From assembly GCA_944322825.1 (NCBI GenBank), contig CALUQD010000012.1, positions 1 to 32,469 on the forward strand: DNA of 32,469 nt. Direction: 5' to 3'. Shown here one piece after another: positions 1-8,343 of the stretch (within the stretch, counting starts at the first letter, position 1; each line of letters opens with the position of its first letter). Source of the stretch: Candidatus Avelusimicrobium pullicaecorum (GTDB lineage: Bacteria; Elusimicrobiota; Elusimicrobia; Elusimicrobiales; Elusimicrobiaceae). The notes under the pieces are model-generated. The model ran no database searches and was not told where the DNA came from. It was given only the letters and a program-made list of their open reading frames with translations. The translations under genes and the position numbers were made by a program.

Positions 1-110
1 TTGGCGCGGCCTCTTTATCTTTTTGTCCTTTTCCCTAGATTGCCGTATAAGGTGCCCCGCTTGGGGGAGGCAGAGCCTCGCGTCCTGGAAGGCCCTGCCC
101 CCGGCAAGGG

Positions 111-402
111 GGTACTTTTTCCGGCGGGAAAAAGTACCAAAAAGCGCCCGCCCTAGGGAGCCACAAAAATCACTATTCATATAGCCCTTTTTCTGGCGCC
201 AGAAAAAGGGCGAAAAAGAGCGCCGCCCCAGGGAGCCACAAAAATCACTTGTTTTTGTATGTACTTTTTTGGGCGCAAAAAAGTACCAAAGAAGGGGGCG
301 CAAGAGCGCGGCAGTGCGCAAACAGTGTGGCTTAAACTAATCGTGTTGACGGGCAAAGAAAGGGGGGCACCGGCTCGGTGCCAGGGAGCCACAAAAATCA
401 CT
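111..402. repeat. Hairpin plus 20-bp repeat modules, three hairpins and three repeat copies
   Basis: A 20-bp unit beginning agggagccac and ending aaaatcact occurs exactly at 155-174, 230-249 and 383-402. Upstream of the first two lie perfect hairpins at 111-138 (12-bp arms, loop ggcg) and 184-211 (a 28-bp perfect palindrome). A third hairpin at 261-286 (11-bp arms) has the same loop and nearly the same arms as the first. Between hairpin and 20-bp unit is a GC-rich linker. This looks like a dispersed extragenic repeat family, not coding sequence; reading frames across it simply translate the repeats. No function can be assigned. Confidence 0.8.
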
Positions 403-718
403 TTCAAACGGGAAATTTTATAACTCGCGCGAGGTTCCCCGCGCTCAAACAATAAAATTTCTTCTCCGTTTGAAAGGTTTTTTGTAGACGGCTCTAAAGG
501 GGCGGTTAAACGGCAACCACCACGGCAACGGCAACCACATAAGAGGAAACAACTTTTTTTGAATAGTGCGACAGTGCGAAAATAGTGTGGCTCCACTAAT
601 CGTGTTAGCGGGTATAGAGAGGGGAGGCCAGGCTCGGTGTTGTTTCGGTAGGGCGCGACATCGCGGAAACAGTGTGGCTCCAAGAGTCGTGTTAGCGGGT
701 ATAGAAAGGGGAGGCCAG
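308..718. repeat. Three copies of a ~62-64-bp dispersed repeat
   Basis: Copies lie at about 308-369, 568-631 and 655-718. The last two are almost identical over 47 bp (585-631 and 672-718); the first is a diverged copy. Each starts with a gcg...gcg segment, then gtgtggct, then tcgtgtt and a purine-rich tail ending in or near gaggccag. The 403-567 stretch between copies holds no gene I can support. Together with the hairpin modules this fills the 757-bp gap before the first pilin gene. Confidence 0.75.
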
Positions 719-743
719 CCCCTGGCCCCTTGATTTGTTTTTT

Positions 744-785
744 TTTTTTGATAAATTTTGGCTATGAGCAAAATTTATCAAAAAA
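744..785 (+). promoter_or_regulatory. 17-bp perfect inverted repeat with the pilin start codon in its loop
   Basis: The arms 744-760 and 769-785 are exactly complementary over 17 bp, and the 8-nt loop gctatgag contains the ATG (764-766) of the pilin-like gene. The left arm begins inside a run of 12 T (738-749). No Shine-Dalgarno sequence is seen before the ATG. In mRNA this would fold the initiation region into an AT-rich hairpin, so control of translation is possible (inference). It is not followed by a T-run, so it does not look like a terminator. Confidence 0.7.
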
Positions 786-1291
786 CCCTCCCGGCGGGGA
801 AAAACGCCGGATTCACGCTAATAGAGTTATTAGTAGTCGTTTTAATTATCGGCATTTTGGCGGCGGTGGCACTGCCCAAGTATCAGTTGGCGGTAGCCAA
901 AAGCCGGGCAGCAGCCTTTATGCCGCTTATTCGGGCCGTGGCGGATGCCAATACCCGCTATTATCTGGCCAATGGGGAATATACCACCGATTTTACACAG
1001 TTGGATATAGATTTGCCTCCCGGCGGTACTTTATCGTCCAATCAGGCTATAATGACTTACAAGAATCGCAGGATATTTCTTTGCGGCGAAGGCTGTTCGT
1101 ATTCGGTGCAGGGTACGCCGGATTTAAATATCCCCTTCTATATTGAGTATTATGCCGGTGGGTCGATTCAGTGCTGGGCCAAAAATTCGTCGGACCAGGC
1201 CAACCAAATTTGTCGTTCCTTATCGGGCGCAGAGTCGACTGCAACGAGTACCCTGGGATATAATAGCTATAATATGGGCCGCTATCAATAG
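764..1291 (+). CDS. Type IV pilin-like protein (class III signal peptide)
   Basis: Predicted prepilin of 175 aa. The ATG at 764 gives a 16-residue positively charged leader ending in Gly, then FTLIELL with Glu at position +5, the classic prepilin peptidase site, followed by a hydrophobic helix to about residue 38 that forms the pilin core. The rest is a globular domain with four Cys residues that may form disulfides. A TTG at 758 could add two residues but ATG is preferred. After cleavage and N-methylation such proteins assemble into pili or pseudopili in the inner membrane. No pilus assembly genes are nearby. The gene stands alone, between a repeat field and a terminator at 1321-1371. The start codon lies in the loop of an inverted repeat. 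It could be a minor pilin or pseudopilin; the exact role is unknown. Confidence 0.85.
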   Translation: MSKIYQKTLPAGKNAGFTLIELLVVVLIIGILAAVALPKYQLAVAKSRAAAFMPLIRAVADANTRYYLANGEYTTDFTQLDIDLPPGGTLSSNQAIMTYKNRRIFLCGEGCSYSVQGTPDLNIPFYIEYYAGGSIQCWAKNSSDQANQICRSLSGAESTATSTLGYNSYNMGRYQ

Positions 1292-1320
1292 CGCATTCGT
1301 TTCCTTTTTTGCTTGACGCG

Positions 1321-1371
1321 GCGAACCGGACTGGGGCGAACCCTTATGGCAACAGTCCGGTTCGCATTTTT
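1321..1371 (+). terminator. Rho-independent terminator after the pilin-like gene
   Basis: Perfect 12-bp stem (gcgaaccggact at 1321-1332 with its complement at 1354-1365), a 21-nt loop, then attttt. It ends the single-gene pilin transcript before the dnaB promoter. Confidence 0.8.
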
Positions 1372-1382
1372 ATCCGCTAAAT

Positions 1383-1422
1383 TGCTACAATGAACATATA
1401 CGTTTCCGCGCTGGCGGAAACG
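1383..1422 (+). promoter_or_regulatory. Putative dnaB operon promoter and leader hairpin
   Basis: TACAAT at 1386-1391 preceded directly by TGC gives an extended -10 box. No convincing -35 box is seen. Just after the expected start site lies a 9-bp perfect hairpin, arms 1401-1409 and 1414-1422, within the 5' leader of dnaB. The role of the hairpin is unknown; it lacks a T-run. Confidence 0.5.
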
Positions 1423-1457
1423 CGGTATTTTGCCGATTTCTATTTTTAAGAGGTTTT

Positions 1458-2876
1458 ATGGCGAGTAATTTGTTGGAAGAACGCATCCCCCCGCAAGCGA
1501 TTGACGCGGAAATGGCCGTATTAGGGTCTATGCTTTTGGAGGCGGACGCCGTCACGGAAGCGTTGGAAATTTTAAAGCCGGAGCACTTTTACAAAGAGTC
1601 GCACCAGAAAATTTTTGCCGCGATGAAGGCCCTGGCCGACCGCAACCAAGCCGTAGATATCATCACGCTGACGGAAGAACTAAAGAAAAACCAGTTGCTC
1701 ACGCAGCTGGGCGGAGAGCTGTATTTGACGCAGCTGGTGGACAAAGTTTCCACGGCGGCGCACGTAAAGCACTATGCGGAAATCGTATACAAAAAATTCG
1801 TCGTGCGCGATTTAATCCGCACCGCTACCGGCCTGGTGCAGCGCTGCTATAAAGAGGAAGACGACGACCCCCAAATTTTAATCGACGAGGCCGCCGACCA
1901 GATTTATAAACTCAGCCAAAAGCAAAAACTTTCGGGCTTTATATCGTCCAAAGACTTGGCGCCGGAAGTAATTGAAATTTTGGAAAAAGCCGTGCGTAAC
2001 AAAAGCGCCATCCAGGGCGTGCCGACCGGGCTGGACGAATTTGACCGCAAAACCGGCGGGCTGCGCAAGTCCGACCTCATCATTTTGGGCGCGCGCCCCA
2101 GCCAGGGCAAAACCGCGCTGGCGCTTAACATCGCCCACCACGCGTGCGTGGAGTGCAAAATCCCGGTGGCGTTTTTCTCGCTGGAAATGGGGCGGCACAT
2201 TATTTTTGAACGTATGCTCGGCGCGGCCGCGATGGTGGAAATTTATAAACTGCGCACCGGGTATTACGAGCAGAGCAAATGGTCCGATTTAACGCGCGAA
2301 CTGGGCCGCCTGGCCGCCGCGCCGATGTATATCGACGATACGTCCGGCATTTCCATTACGGAACTGCGTATGCGTTCACGGCGGTTGGCGTCGGAACTGA
2401 AAAAGCAGGGCAAGGATTTGGGGCTCATCGTCATCGACTACTTGCAGCTCATCCGCGGCGGCGAACGCCGTACGGAAAGCCGCCAGCAGGAAGTGGCCGA
2501 AATTTCCCGTATGCTTAAAGACTTGGCCCGCACGCTCAACGTGCCGGTGCTGGCGCTTTCGCAGTTAAGCCGCAAAAACGAAGATAAATCCCGCACCGAC
2601 AACAAGCCCCAGCTTTCCGACTTGCGCGAATCCGGCTCTATCGAACAGGACGCCGACGTGGTGGCCTTAATCCACCGCGAAGCTTATTACAAGCGCGACG
2701 ATGAATCCCTTAAAAACAAAGCCACGCTGATTATCGCCAAACAGCGCAATGGCCCGGTGGGGGACATTGATTTGGCTTTCTTCGGCGAATATGCGCTGTT
2801 TACCAACCCGGCGCCGGAGCATATGGAAGCGGCCCAAACCGCTGGCGGAAACACGATGCTCAATTTACCGGAGTAA
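1458..2876 (+). CDS. dnaB: Replicative DNA helicase DnaB
   Basis: Hexameric helicase that unwinds DNA at the replication fork. At 472 aa the length is normal for the family. The N-terminal domain (about 1-150, IPPQAIDAEMAVLGSML) contacts primase. The RecA-like domain carries Walker A GARPSQGKT (K218), Walker B LIVIDYLQL (D327), and the loop ending SGSIEQDADV typical of DnaB. No intein is present. The start is chosen at the ATG after aagagg at 1449-1454. It is the first gene of a long operon-like run; alr begins 3 nt after its stop, with the ggag ribosome site lying in the last dnaB codons. Very sure of identity. Confidence 0.97.
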   Translation: MASNLLEERIPPQAIDAEMAVLGSMLLEADAVTEALEILKPEHFYKESHQKIFAAMKALADRNQAVDIITLTEELKKNQLLTQLGGELYLTQLVDKVSTAAHVKHYAEIVYKKFVVRDLIRTATGLVQRCYKEEDDDPQILIDEAADQIYKLSQKQKLSGFISSKDLAPEVIEILEKAVRNKSAIQGVPTGLDEFDRKTGGLRKSDLIILGARPSQGKTALALNIAHHACVECKIPVAFFSLEMGRHIIFERMLGAAAMVEIYKLRTGYYEQSKWSDLTRELGRLAAAPMYIDDTSGISITELRMRSRRLASELKKQGKDLGLIVIDYLQLIRGGERRTESRQQEVAEISRMLKDLARTLNVPVLALSQLSRKNEDKSRTDNKPQLSDLRESGSIEQDADVVALIHREAYYKRDDESLKNKATLIIAKQRNGPVGDIDLAFFGEYALFTNPAPEHMEAAQTAGGNTMLNLPE

Positions 2877-2879
2877 TGT

Positions 2880-3986
2880 ATGCAAATGCCCATTTTACGT
2901 CCTACCGTTGCCGAAGTGGATTTGAAAAAACTGGCCCGCAATATGCGCAAAGTGCACGAACAAGCGGGCGCGGGCGTGAAAGTGCTGACCGTTCTGAAGG
3001 CCAATGCGTACGGCCACGGCGCGGAAAAATTAGGGCAGTTTTTGCAACAGCACCAGCTAAGCGATTTTTTCGGCACGGCCTCGGTGGAAGAAGGCCTTGC
3101 CTTGCGCCAAGCAGGCGTTACGCTGCCTATTTTGGTGCTGGGCAGTATTTACCCGTTTGAAGCGTTTGAATACGCCATCAACAACCAATTGGCCATTACG
3201 ATTGCCAGCTTGGACGCGGCCAAAGCCGTCAGCGAAATTGCCGCCAAACTGGGCAAAAAAGCGCTCTGCCACGTCAAGCAGGATACGGGAATGGGCCGCA
3301 TCGGCACCCGCCGCGGCGGTGTATTTAATGTAATCGAATTTTTAGCCCATAATCCAAATGTTATTTTGGACGGGCTGTATACCCATTTGTCCAGCGTGGA
3401 AACGGACCCTGCTTATACCGAGGAACAAATCGGCTACTACCGCGATACGCTGACCAACGTAAAACTGCACGACATCCACATCAATCATTGCCACGTGGCG
3501 GCCTCGTCGGCCATTGCAGCCCGGCCGGACGCCCATTACGATATGGTTCGCACGGGTCACAGCGCCTTCGGGCTGGAGAAAGGCTTTGAACCGATTTTAT
3601 CGTTAAAAACGCGGGTTGTATATGTGAAGGATGTTCCCGCCGGCAGCAGTATCAGCTATAACCGCAGTTTTATTGCGCCCTGCGCAATGAAAGTGGCCAC
3701 CCTGCCCGTGGGCTATGGGGACGGATACCTGCGCGCCTTGTCCAATAAGGCCGATATTTTAATCCGCGGCAAACGCTGCCGCGTGTTGGGCAACGTAACA
3801 ATGGATATGCTGATGGTGGACATCACCCAAGCCGGCCCGGTGGCAGTAGGCGACGAAGCCGTGGCGGTCGGCCGCCAAGGGGACGAAGAAATCACCCTGG
3901 CCGAACTGGCCCAAAAAGCCGGTACGATTGATTACGAACTGTGCACGCTGTTAATGCCGCGCGTGCCGAGGATATACAAAGAATAA
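2880..3986 (+). CDS. alr: Alanine racemase
   Basis: PLP enzyme that interconverts L- and D-alanine for peptidoglycan synthesis in the cytoplasm. At 368 aa it is typical. The PLP-binding Lys is K40 in VLKANAYGHG; the second catalytic base is Tyr260 in SISYNRSF. GYGDGYLR and GNVTMDMLMVD motifs of the C-terminal beta domain are present. A TIM barrel spans about residues 10-240. Start at 2880 has ggag six bases upstream. An ATG at 2876 overlapping the dnaB stop is in another frame and is not used. Its stop overlaps the mlaE start as TAATG, implying translational coupling. Confidence 0.97.
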   Translation: MQMPILRPTVAEVDLKKLARNMRKVHEQAGAGVKVLTVLKANAYGHGAEKLGQFLQQHQLSDFFGTASVEEGLALRQAGVTLPILVLGSIYPFEAFEYAINNQLAITIASLDAAKAVSEIAAKLGKKALCHVKQDTGMGRIGTRRGGVFNVIEFLAHNPNVILDGLYTHLSSVETDPAYTEEQIGYYRDTLTNVKLHDIHINHCHVAASSAIAARPDAHYDMVRTGHSAFGLEKGFEPILSLKTRVVYVKDVPAGSSISYNRSFIAPCAMKVATLPVGYGDGYLRALSNKADILIRGKRCRVLGNVTMDMLMVDITQAGPVAVGDEAVAVGRQGDEEITLAELAQKAGTIDYELCTLLMPRVPRIYKE

Positions 3987-4762
3987 TGTTTACCGCTATC
4001 GGGCGCTATATGACGCATATGTTCAGCCAAGTGGGCGGAGCCACGGAGATGGTGCGCTCCTGTTTGTTTTGGCTGACGCATTCGCGTTTTGAGTTCCGGC
4101 AAGCGGTGGAACAGAGCGTAACGATTGGCGTGGAATCTTTTGGCGTAACGGCGCTGACCAGTTTGTTTACCGGTATGGTGCTGGCCTTGCAGGCGGGCAA
4201 TACCATCGGCAACATCTTTGGCGACCCGATTTTTGTAGGTACGATTGTCACGTTTTCGCTCATCCGCGAATTGGGCCCGGTGCTGACGAGTGTAGTGGTA
4301 TCCGGGCGGGCGGGCGCAGCGGTGACGGCGCAAATCGGTACGATGGCCGTCACCGAACAGATTGACGCTTTGTACACATTGGGCACGAACCCCATTCGTT
4401 ATTTAGTCATTCCGCGGATGTTCGGCTTCGTGCTGACGATGCCCATTTTGACGCTTTTTTCCAATTTGTTCGGCGTATTGGGCGGCTACTTGGTGGCCGT
4501 TTACGCGCTGGGCGTGCCCGGGGAAGTGTATATCACGGATATCACTTCGTTTATGGGCGTGCGCGATTTTATGCACGGGTTTATCAAATCGTTCGTGTTT
4601 GCCTTTATGGTGGGCACCGTGTGCTGTTATAAAGGCATCAGCACCCGCGGCGGGGCCGAAGGGGTGGGTAAATCCACCACCGGCGCCGTGGTGACGACGA
4701 TTGTGTTAATCCTGGTGTTGGATTATTTCTTAACCGCCATTTTGACGGCGTTTGGAATTTAA
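3986..4762 (+). CDS. mlaE: MlaE-family ABC transporter permease
   Basis: Inner-membrane permease of the Mla-type phospholipid transporter, 258 aa. It has a short N-terminal amphipathic region (SRFEFRQAVEQSV), then about five hydrophobic segments, and the conserved RELGPVLTSVVVSGRAGAAVTAQIGTM-type central region of the family (split here in description; seen around residues 92-120). The reading frame extends upstream to 3941, but the ATG at 3986 overlapping the alr stop matches family N-termini. mlaF starts 1 nt after the stop. With MlaF and MlaD it should form a complex that moves phospholipids across the envelope. Direction of transport cannot be read from sequence. Confidence 0.93.
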   Translation: MFTAIGRYMTHMFSQVGGATEMVRSCLFWLTHSRFEFRQAVEQSVTIGVESFGVTALTSLFTGMVLALQAGNTIGNIFGDPIFVGTIVTFSLIRELGPVLTSVVVSGRAGAAVTAQIGTMAVTEQIDALYTLGTNPIRYLVIPRMFGFVLTMPILTLFSNLFGVLGGYLVAVYALGVPGEVYITDITSFMGVRDFMHGFIKSFVFAFMVGTVCCYKGISTRGGAEGVGKSTTGAVVTTIVLILVLDYFLTAILTAFGI

Positions 4763-4763
4763 T

Positions 4764-5528
4764 ATGATAGAAATCATCGGCTTAAAAAAGAGCTTTGGAA
4801 CCAAAGAAGTGCTCAAAGGGGTGGATTTAAAAATAGAAGAAGGCAAAACCACCTGCATTTTGGGCGGTTCCGGCTCGGGCAAAAGCACGCTGATTAAATG
4901 CTTAATCGGGCTGGAAGCGGCCACGGGCGGAAAAATTATGGTGGGGGGAAAAGACATCACCCAAATCCATAGCGAAATCAAACTGGCCGCACTGCGCCGC
5001 CGGTTCGGGTATTTGTTCCAGGAAGGGGCACTGTTCGACTCGATGAGCGTGGGGGAAAACGTAACTTTCGGCTTAAAATACTTGACCGATACGCCTGAAA
5101 AAGATTATCCCGCCGTCATTAAGGAAAAGCTGGCGCTGGTCGGCTTGCAGGAAGACGTAGCCAAGCTCAATCCCAGCGAACTTTCCGGCGGTATGAAAAA
5201 GCGCGTGGCGCTGGCGCGCGTGCTGGCGGTGGGCCCGCAGGTAATTTTGTACGACGAACCCACCACCGGGCTGGACCCGATTATGTCCGACATTATCAGC
5301 GACCTAATTATAGACTTAAAAGCCAAACTGGGGGTTACATCTGTGGTCATCACGCACGATATGCGTTCGGCTTTTAAAATTGCGGACTATATTGCATTTT
5401 TGTATGAAGGACATATTTTAATGTATGGCACGCCGGAGGAATTCCGCCGGACGGATAACCCATACGTAAAGCAATTTGTGCAAGGCAGCAGTCACGGGCC
5501 GATACAAATGAAACTGATGAAGGACTGA
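4764..5528 (+). CDS. mlaF: Mla-type ABC transporter ATP-binding protein
   Basis: Cytoplasmic ATPase partner of MlaE, 254 aa. Walker A GGSGSGKST spans 34-42 (K40), the Q-loop is in FGYLFQEGALFDSMSV, the signature LSGGM is at 140-144, and Walker B LYDEPTTGLDP has D164/E165. The switch His is in VVITHDM. The LFDSMSV stretch after the Q-loop is typical of MlaF. A TTG four codons upstream (4752) is in frame but would overlap mlaE; ATG 4764 is preferred. No MlaB STAS-domain gene follows, unlike in E. coli. Confidence 0.95.
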   Translation: MIEIIGLKKSFGTKEVLKGVDLKIEEGKTTCILGGSGSGKSTLIKCLIGLEAATGGKIMVGGKDITQIHSEIKLAALRRRFGYLFQEGALFDSMSVGENVTFGLKYLTDTPEKDYPAVIKEKLALVGLQEDVAKLNPSELSGGMKKRVALARVLAVGPQVILYDEPTTGLDPIMSDIISDLIIDLKAKLGVTSVVITHDMRSAFKIADYIAFLYEGHILMYGTPEEFRRTDNPYVKQFVQGSSHGPIQMKLMKD

Positions 5529-5581
5529 CGTCCGGGCCCAAGCGGCCGCGCACGTAAATTTATGGGATGCAAAGGAAAAAT

Positions 5582-6853
5582 ATGAAACCAGAAACCAAAT
5601 TGGGCATTTTTACCGTATTGGGGATTATCGTTTTCGGATTTTCGCTCTATTTTTTAGGGGGGCTTTCCGTCACGCGTTCGTATGACGTGAATGTTACTTT
5701 TTCGGACGTTTCCGGGCTGCCGGTTAAAGCGCCGGTGAAGCTGTCGGGCGTAGAAGTGGGGCGCGTCAAACAGATTAAAATAGAAAAAGGCCAAGTGGTC
5801 GTAGTGGCGGAAATTAACGAGGATATCGAGATTTACCGCAACGCGCGCTTCAGCGTGGTGATGACGGGTATCATCGGTTCCAAATACTTGAAAGTGGAAC
5901 AGGGTACGCCGTCGGCGGGCGTACTGAAAGCGGGCGACTATATCCAAGGCGCCGACGAAGTGCCGATGGACGCGATGATTGCCCAAACGATGAGCAGTAT
6001 TAAAGAATTTGTGGAAAGCGTCAACGCGCAGGGCCAATTCGGCGAGCAGCTGAACCGAACGATGGACGAAGTGCACCAGCTGTCGGCCAATTTAAACCAG
6101 CTGGTGGCGCAAATGCGGCCGTATTTGTCCCGCTCCGCCCAGAACCTGGACGAAGTGCTGGCCAAGGCGGATGCCTTGATGGACAGCTTGGAACAGAGCG
6201 AAGGCTTGATTGGCAGTTTAATCAACGATCCGCAAATGAAAGAGGACGTGCAGTCCAGTATGAAAGATTTGAAAGAAACGATGGGCGAAGTGAAAACCTT
6301 TGTGGGCAAGATGAGCCGCTTCCGCGTGTATTGGGATTACGATTTTTATTATCTGCCTGAACCGGCCTTAGCCACGAGCGACCTGGCGCTTGAAATCTAT
6401 CCCGCCAGCGGATACACCTTCTACCGCGCCGGGATTGCCAACATCGGAAACGAGGACGACGCCCTGGACTCCAAAGATTACCTGGAAAAGAACCAGTTTG
6501 ACGTCCGCTTCGGCCTTTACAACAAGTGGGCTACCGTATCGGCGGGGTTAATCCGCGGCGCGGGCGGCGTGGCGCTGGAGCTGAAACCGTTCTACGATAC
6601 GGAATTTTTGGAACGCTTTACTTTTACGGGTGAATTTTCCGACTGGGGGCGCGACCGCGTGATTAACGGGCGGCTGTTTAATAAGCCGAATTTGACCTAC
6701 GGGGTGGACTTCCGCTTCAACCGCTATTTCTCCGTGGGCGCCTGGGTGCGCGACGCGCTGGAAACCAACGATTTTGCCGTCAAAGCCAATGTGTCGTTTA
6801 ACGATGAAGACATCTCCTCGTTCTTCGGCTTGGCCGCTATGGCGGGTTCTTAA
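5582..6853 (+). CDS. mlaD: MlaD-like MCE-domain protein with extra C-terminal domain
   Basis: Periplasmic, membrane-anchored lipid-binding subunit of the Mla system, 423 aa. A TM anchor lies at 8-27 and a single MCE domain at about 33-125 (LPVKAPVKLSGVEVGRV motif). A long helical, coiled-coil-prone segment follows at about 128-245, then a C-terminal domain from about 247 to the end. That domain alternates aromatic and polar residues (YWDYDFYYLPEP, YTFYRAGIANIG, YFSVGAWVRDAL) and looks all-beta, possibly a barrel. E. coli MlaD is under half this length, so the tail may replace MlaC by bridging towards the outer membrane (inference). The ATG at 5582 follows aaagga; an in-frame ATG at 5567 has no such site. 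A 53-nt gap separates it from mlaF. Confidence 0.88.
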   Translation: MKPETKLGIFTVLGIIVFGFSLYFLGGLSVTRSYDVNVTFSDVSGLPVKAPVKLSGVEVGRVKQIKIEKGQVVVVAEINEDIEIYRNARFSVVMTGIIGSKYLKVEQGTPSAGVLKAGDYIQGADEVPMDAMIAQTMSSIKEFVESVNAQGQFGEQLNRTMDEVHQLSANLNQLVAQMRPYLSRSAQNLDEVLAKADALMDSLEQSEGLIGSLINDPQMKEDVQSSMKDLKETMGEVKTFVGKMSRFRVYWDYDFYYLPEPALATSDLALEIYPASGYTFYRAGIANIGNEDDALDSKDYLEKNQFDVRFGLYNKWATVSAGLIRGAGGVALELKPFYDTEFLERFTFTGEFSDWGRDRVINGRLFNKPNLTYGVDFRFNRYFSVGAWVRDALETNDFAVKANVSFNDEDISSFFGLAAMAGS

Positions 6854-6861
6854 GGAAAAGT

Positions 6862-8229
6862 ATGAAGTTTAAAACGGTTTTCGTCTGCCAGAAATGCGGA
6901 TACGAATCCCCCAAGTGGTCGGGCAAATGCCCGGACTGCGGGGAATGGAATTCGCTGGTGGAAGAAGTAAAGCAGCAGGAGAGCAAAAAAGCCCCCGCGC
7001 GTACGCGCAGCTTTACGGATTTTTCTTCCGAGATTGTAAAACTTTCCGACAGCAAAGCCGTGCAGGAACCGCGCATTCAAACCCATATCAGCGAGTTTGA
7101 CCGCTTGCTCGGCGGCGGGCTGGTGAAAGGCCAGCTGACGCTTTTGGCCGGCGCGCCGGGCATTGGCAAATCTACCCTTATGCTGCAGGTGGCGGCGGAA
7201 CTTTCCAAAACGCTCAAAGTGCTCTATATTTCGGGCGAGGAAAGCATCGGCCAGATTTCCGGCCGCGCCCAGCGGCTGAACGTAAAAGGCGATAATATCT
7301 TTTTACATTGCGAAACGGACATCCAAAAAATCGTGGAATCCGTCCAACAAGTAAACCCCGATGTGCTGATTTTGGACTCTATTCAAACCGTCTACCACCC
7401 GGAATTTACGTCTTCGGCCGGTACGGTGGCCCAGGTGCGCGAATGCACCAGCGAACTGGTGCGGCTGTGCAAGCCCAAAGGAATTATTACCTTTGTGCTG
7501 GGGCACGTGACCAAAGACGGCGAACTGGCCGGCCCTAAAATTTTGGAGCATATGGTGGATTGCGTGCTCTATTTCGATACGGAAAAAGACAATGTGCTCC
7601 GCCTGCTGCGCCCGCACAAAAACCGCTTTGGCTCCACGGGCGAAATCGGCCTTTTTAAAATGACGGGCCACGGGCTGGAATCGGTGGACAACGCCAGCGA
7701 ATACTTTGCCCAAACCTCGCGCGAACGGGCCCTCAAAGGGCGCGCTTACTCCCTGGCGGCGGAAGGCTCGCGCCCGCTGTTAACCGAGGTACAGGCCTTG
7801 GTGTCCCCCACGCGTTATCCGTTCCCGCGCCGCGTGGCGACGGGGGTGGATTTAAACCGGTGCCTGATGTTGTTTGCCGCGCTGGAAAAACACATTGGGC
7901 TGTCGTTGGATAACAAAGATATATTCGTCAGCTTAACGGGCGGCGTTAAACTCAAGGACCCGGCGCTTGATTTGGCCATTTGTGCGGCGGTTATCAGCTC
8001 CTGCAAGGATATTCCGCTCGCGCCCGATTGGGTATTTATGGCCGAAGTCGGCATTTTGGGGCAAGTTTCCAAAGTGCCGCTGATTGACCGCCGCTTGGAA
8101 GAAGCCCAGCGCCTGGGTTTTAAAAAAGCATTTTCCGCCGCGGTTACCAAAAACGAAAAGCAAAAACTGAAAGAACTTTCCCTCTGTGAATTGGCCGATT
8201 TGAACGCCTTGGCGTTAAAATTGCGCTGA
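6862..8229 (+). CDS. radA: DNA repair protein RadA
   Basis: RecA-related, branch-migrating ATPase that processes recombination intermediates; 455 aa, usual length. An N-terminal zinc finger has C9, C12, C23 and C26. Walker A GAPGIGKST has K103. The RadA-specific KNRFG motif (HKNRFGSTGEIG) is present, and the C-terminal Lon-like domain runs from about residue 290 (LVSPTRYPFPRR, VSLTGGVKLKDPALDLAI). The ATG follows taagga. It starts 8 nt after mlaD. Downstream genes match the order found around radA in Firmicutes, except that disA is missing. Confidence 0.97.
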   Translation: MKFKTVFVCQKCGYESPKWSGKCPDCGEWNSLVEEVKQQESKKAPARTRSFTDFSSEIVKLSDSKAVQEPRIQTHISEFDRLLGGGLVKGQLTLLAGAPGIGKSTLMLQVAAELSKTLKVLYISGEESIGQISGRAQRLNVKGDNIFLHCETDIQKIVESVQQVNPDVLILDSIQTVYHPEFTSSAGTVAQVRECTSELVRLCKPKGIITFVLGHVTKDGELAGPKILEHMVDCVLYFDTEKDNVLRLLRPHKNRFGSTGEIGLFKMTGHGLESVDNASEYFAQTSRERALKGRAYSLAAEGSRPLLTEVQALVSPTRYPFPRRVATGVDLNRCLMLFAALEKHIGLSLDNKDIFVSLTGGVKLKDPALDLAICAAVISSCKDIPLAPDWVFMAEVGILGQVSKVPLIDRRLEEAQRLGFKKAFSAAVTKNEKQKLKELSLCELADLNALALKLR

Positions 8230-8289
8230 CGGAGCGGCTTGCCCGTCGGGGCATCCGCCCAAGAAATCCTGCAAAACACGCCTGCAAAG

Positions 8290-8298
8290 TGCTAAAAT
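8290..8298 (+). promoter_or_regulatory. Extended -10 box before the PIN/TRAM gene
   Basis: TGC followed by TAAAAT (8293-8298) in the 114-bp gap after radA. A weak -35-like ctgcaa lies at 8269-8274. It gives a leader of about 40 nt with a ggagg ribosome site at 8335-8339, so the second half of the block may be transcribed separately as well as by read-through. Confidence 0.5.
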
Positions 8299-8343
8299 AT
8301 AGCTAGTATTATTTGGGGAGTTTCCCTATATTTTGGAGGGCAT

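Noticed and set aside
177-771. Minus-strand reading frames of 168 and 108 aa
   Set aside because: They translate the repeat units, contain repeated peptide blocks, overlap each other and have no ribosome site or recognisable domain.
5541-5560. gcggccgc palindrome between mlaF and mlaD as a regulatory site
   Set aside because: A single 8-bp GC palindrome in GC-rich sequence with no second copy; chance is sufficient.
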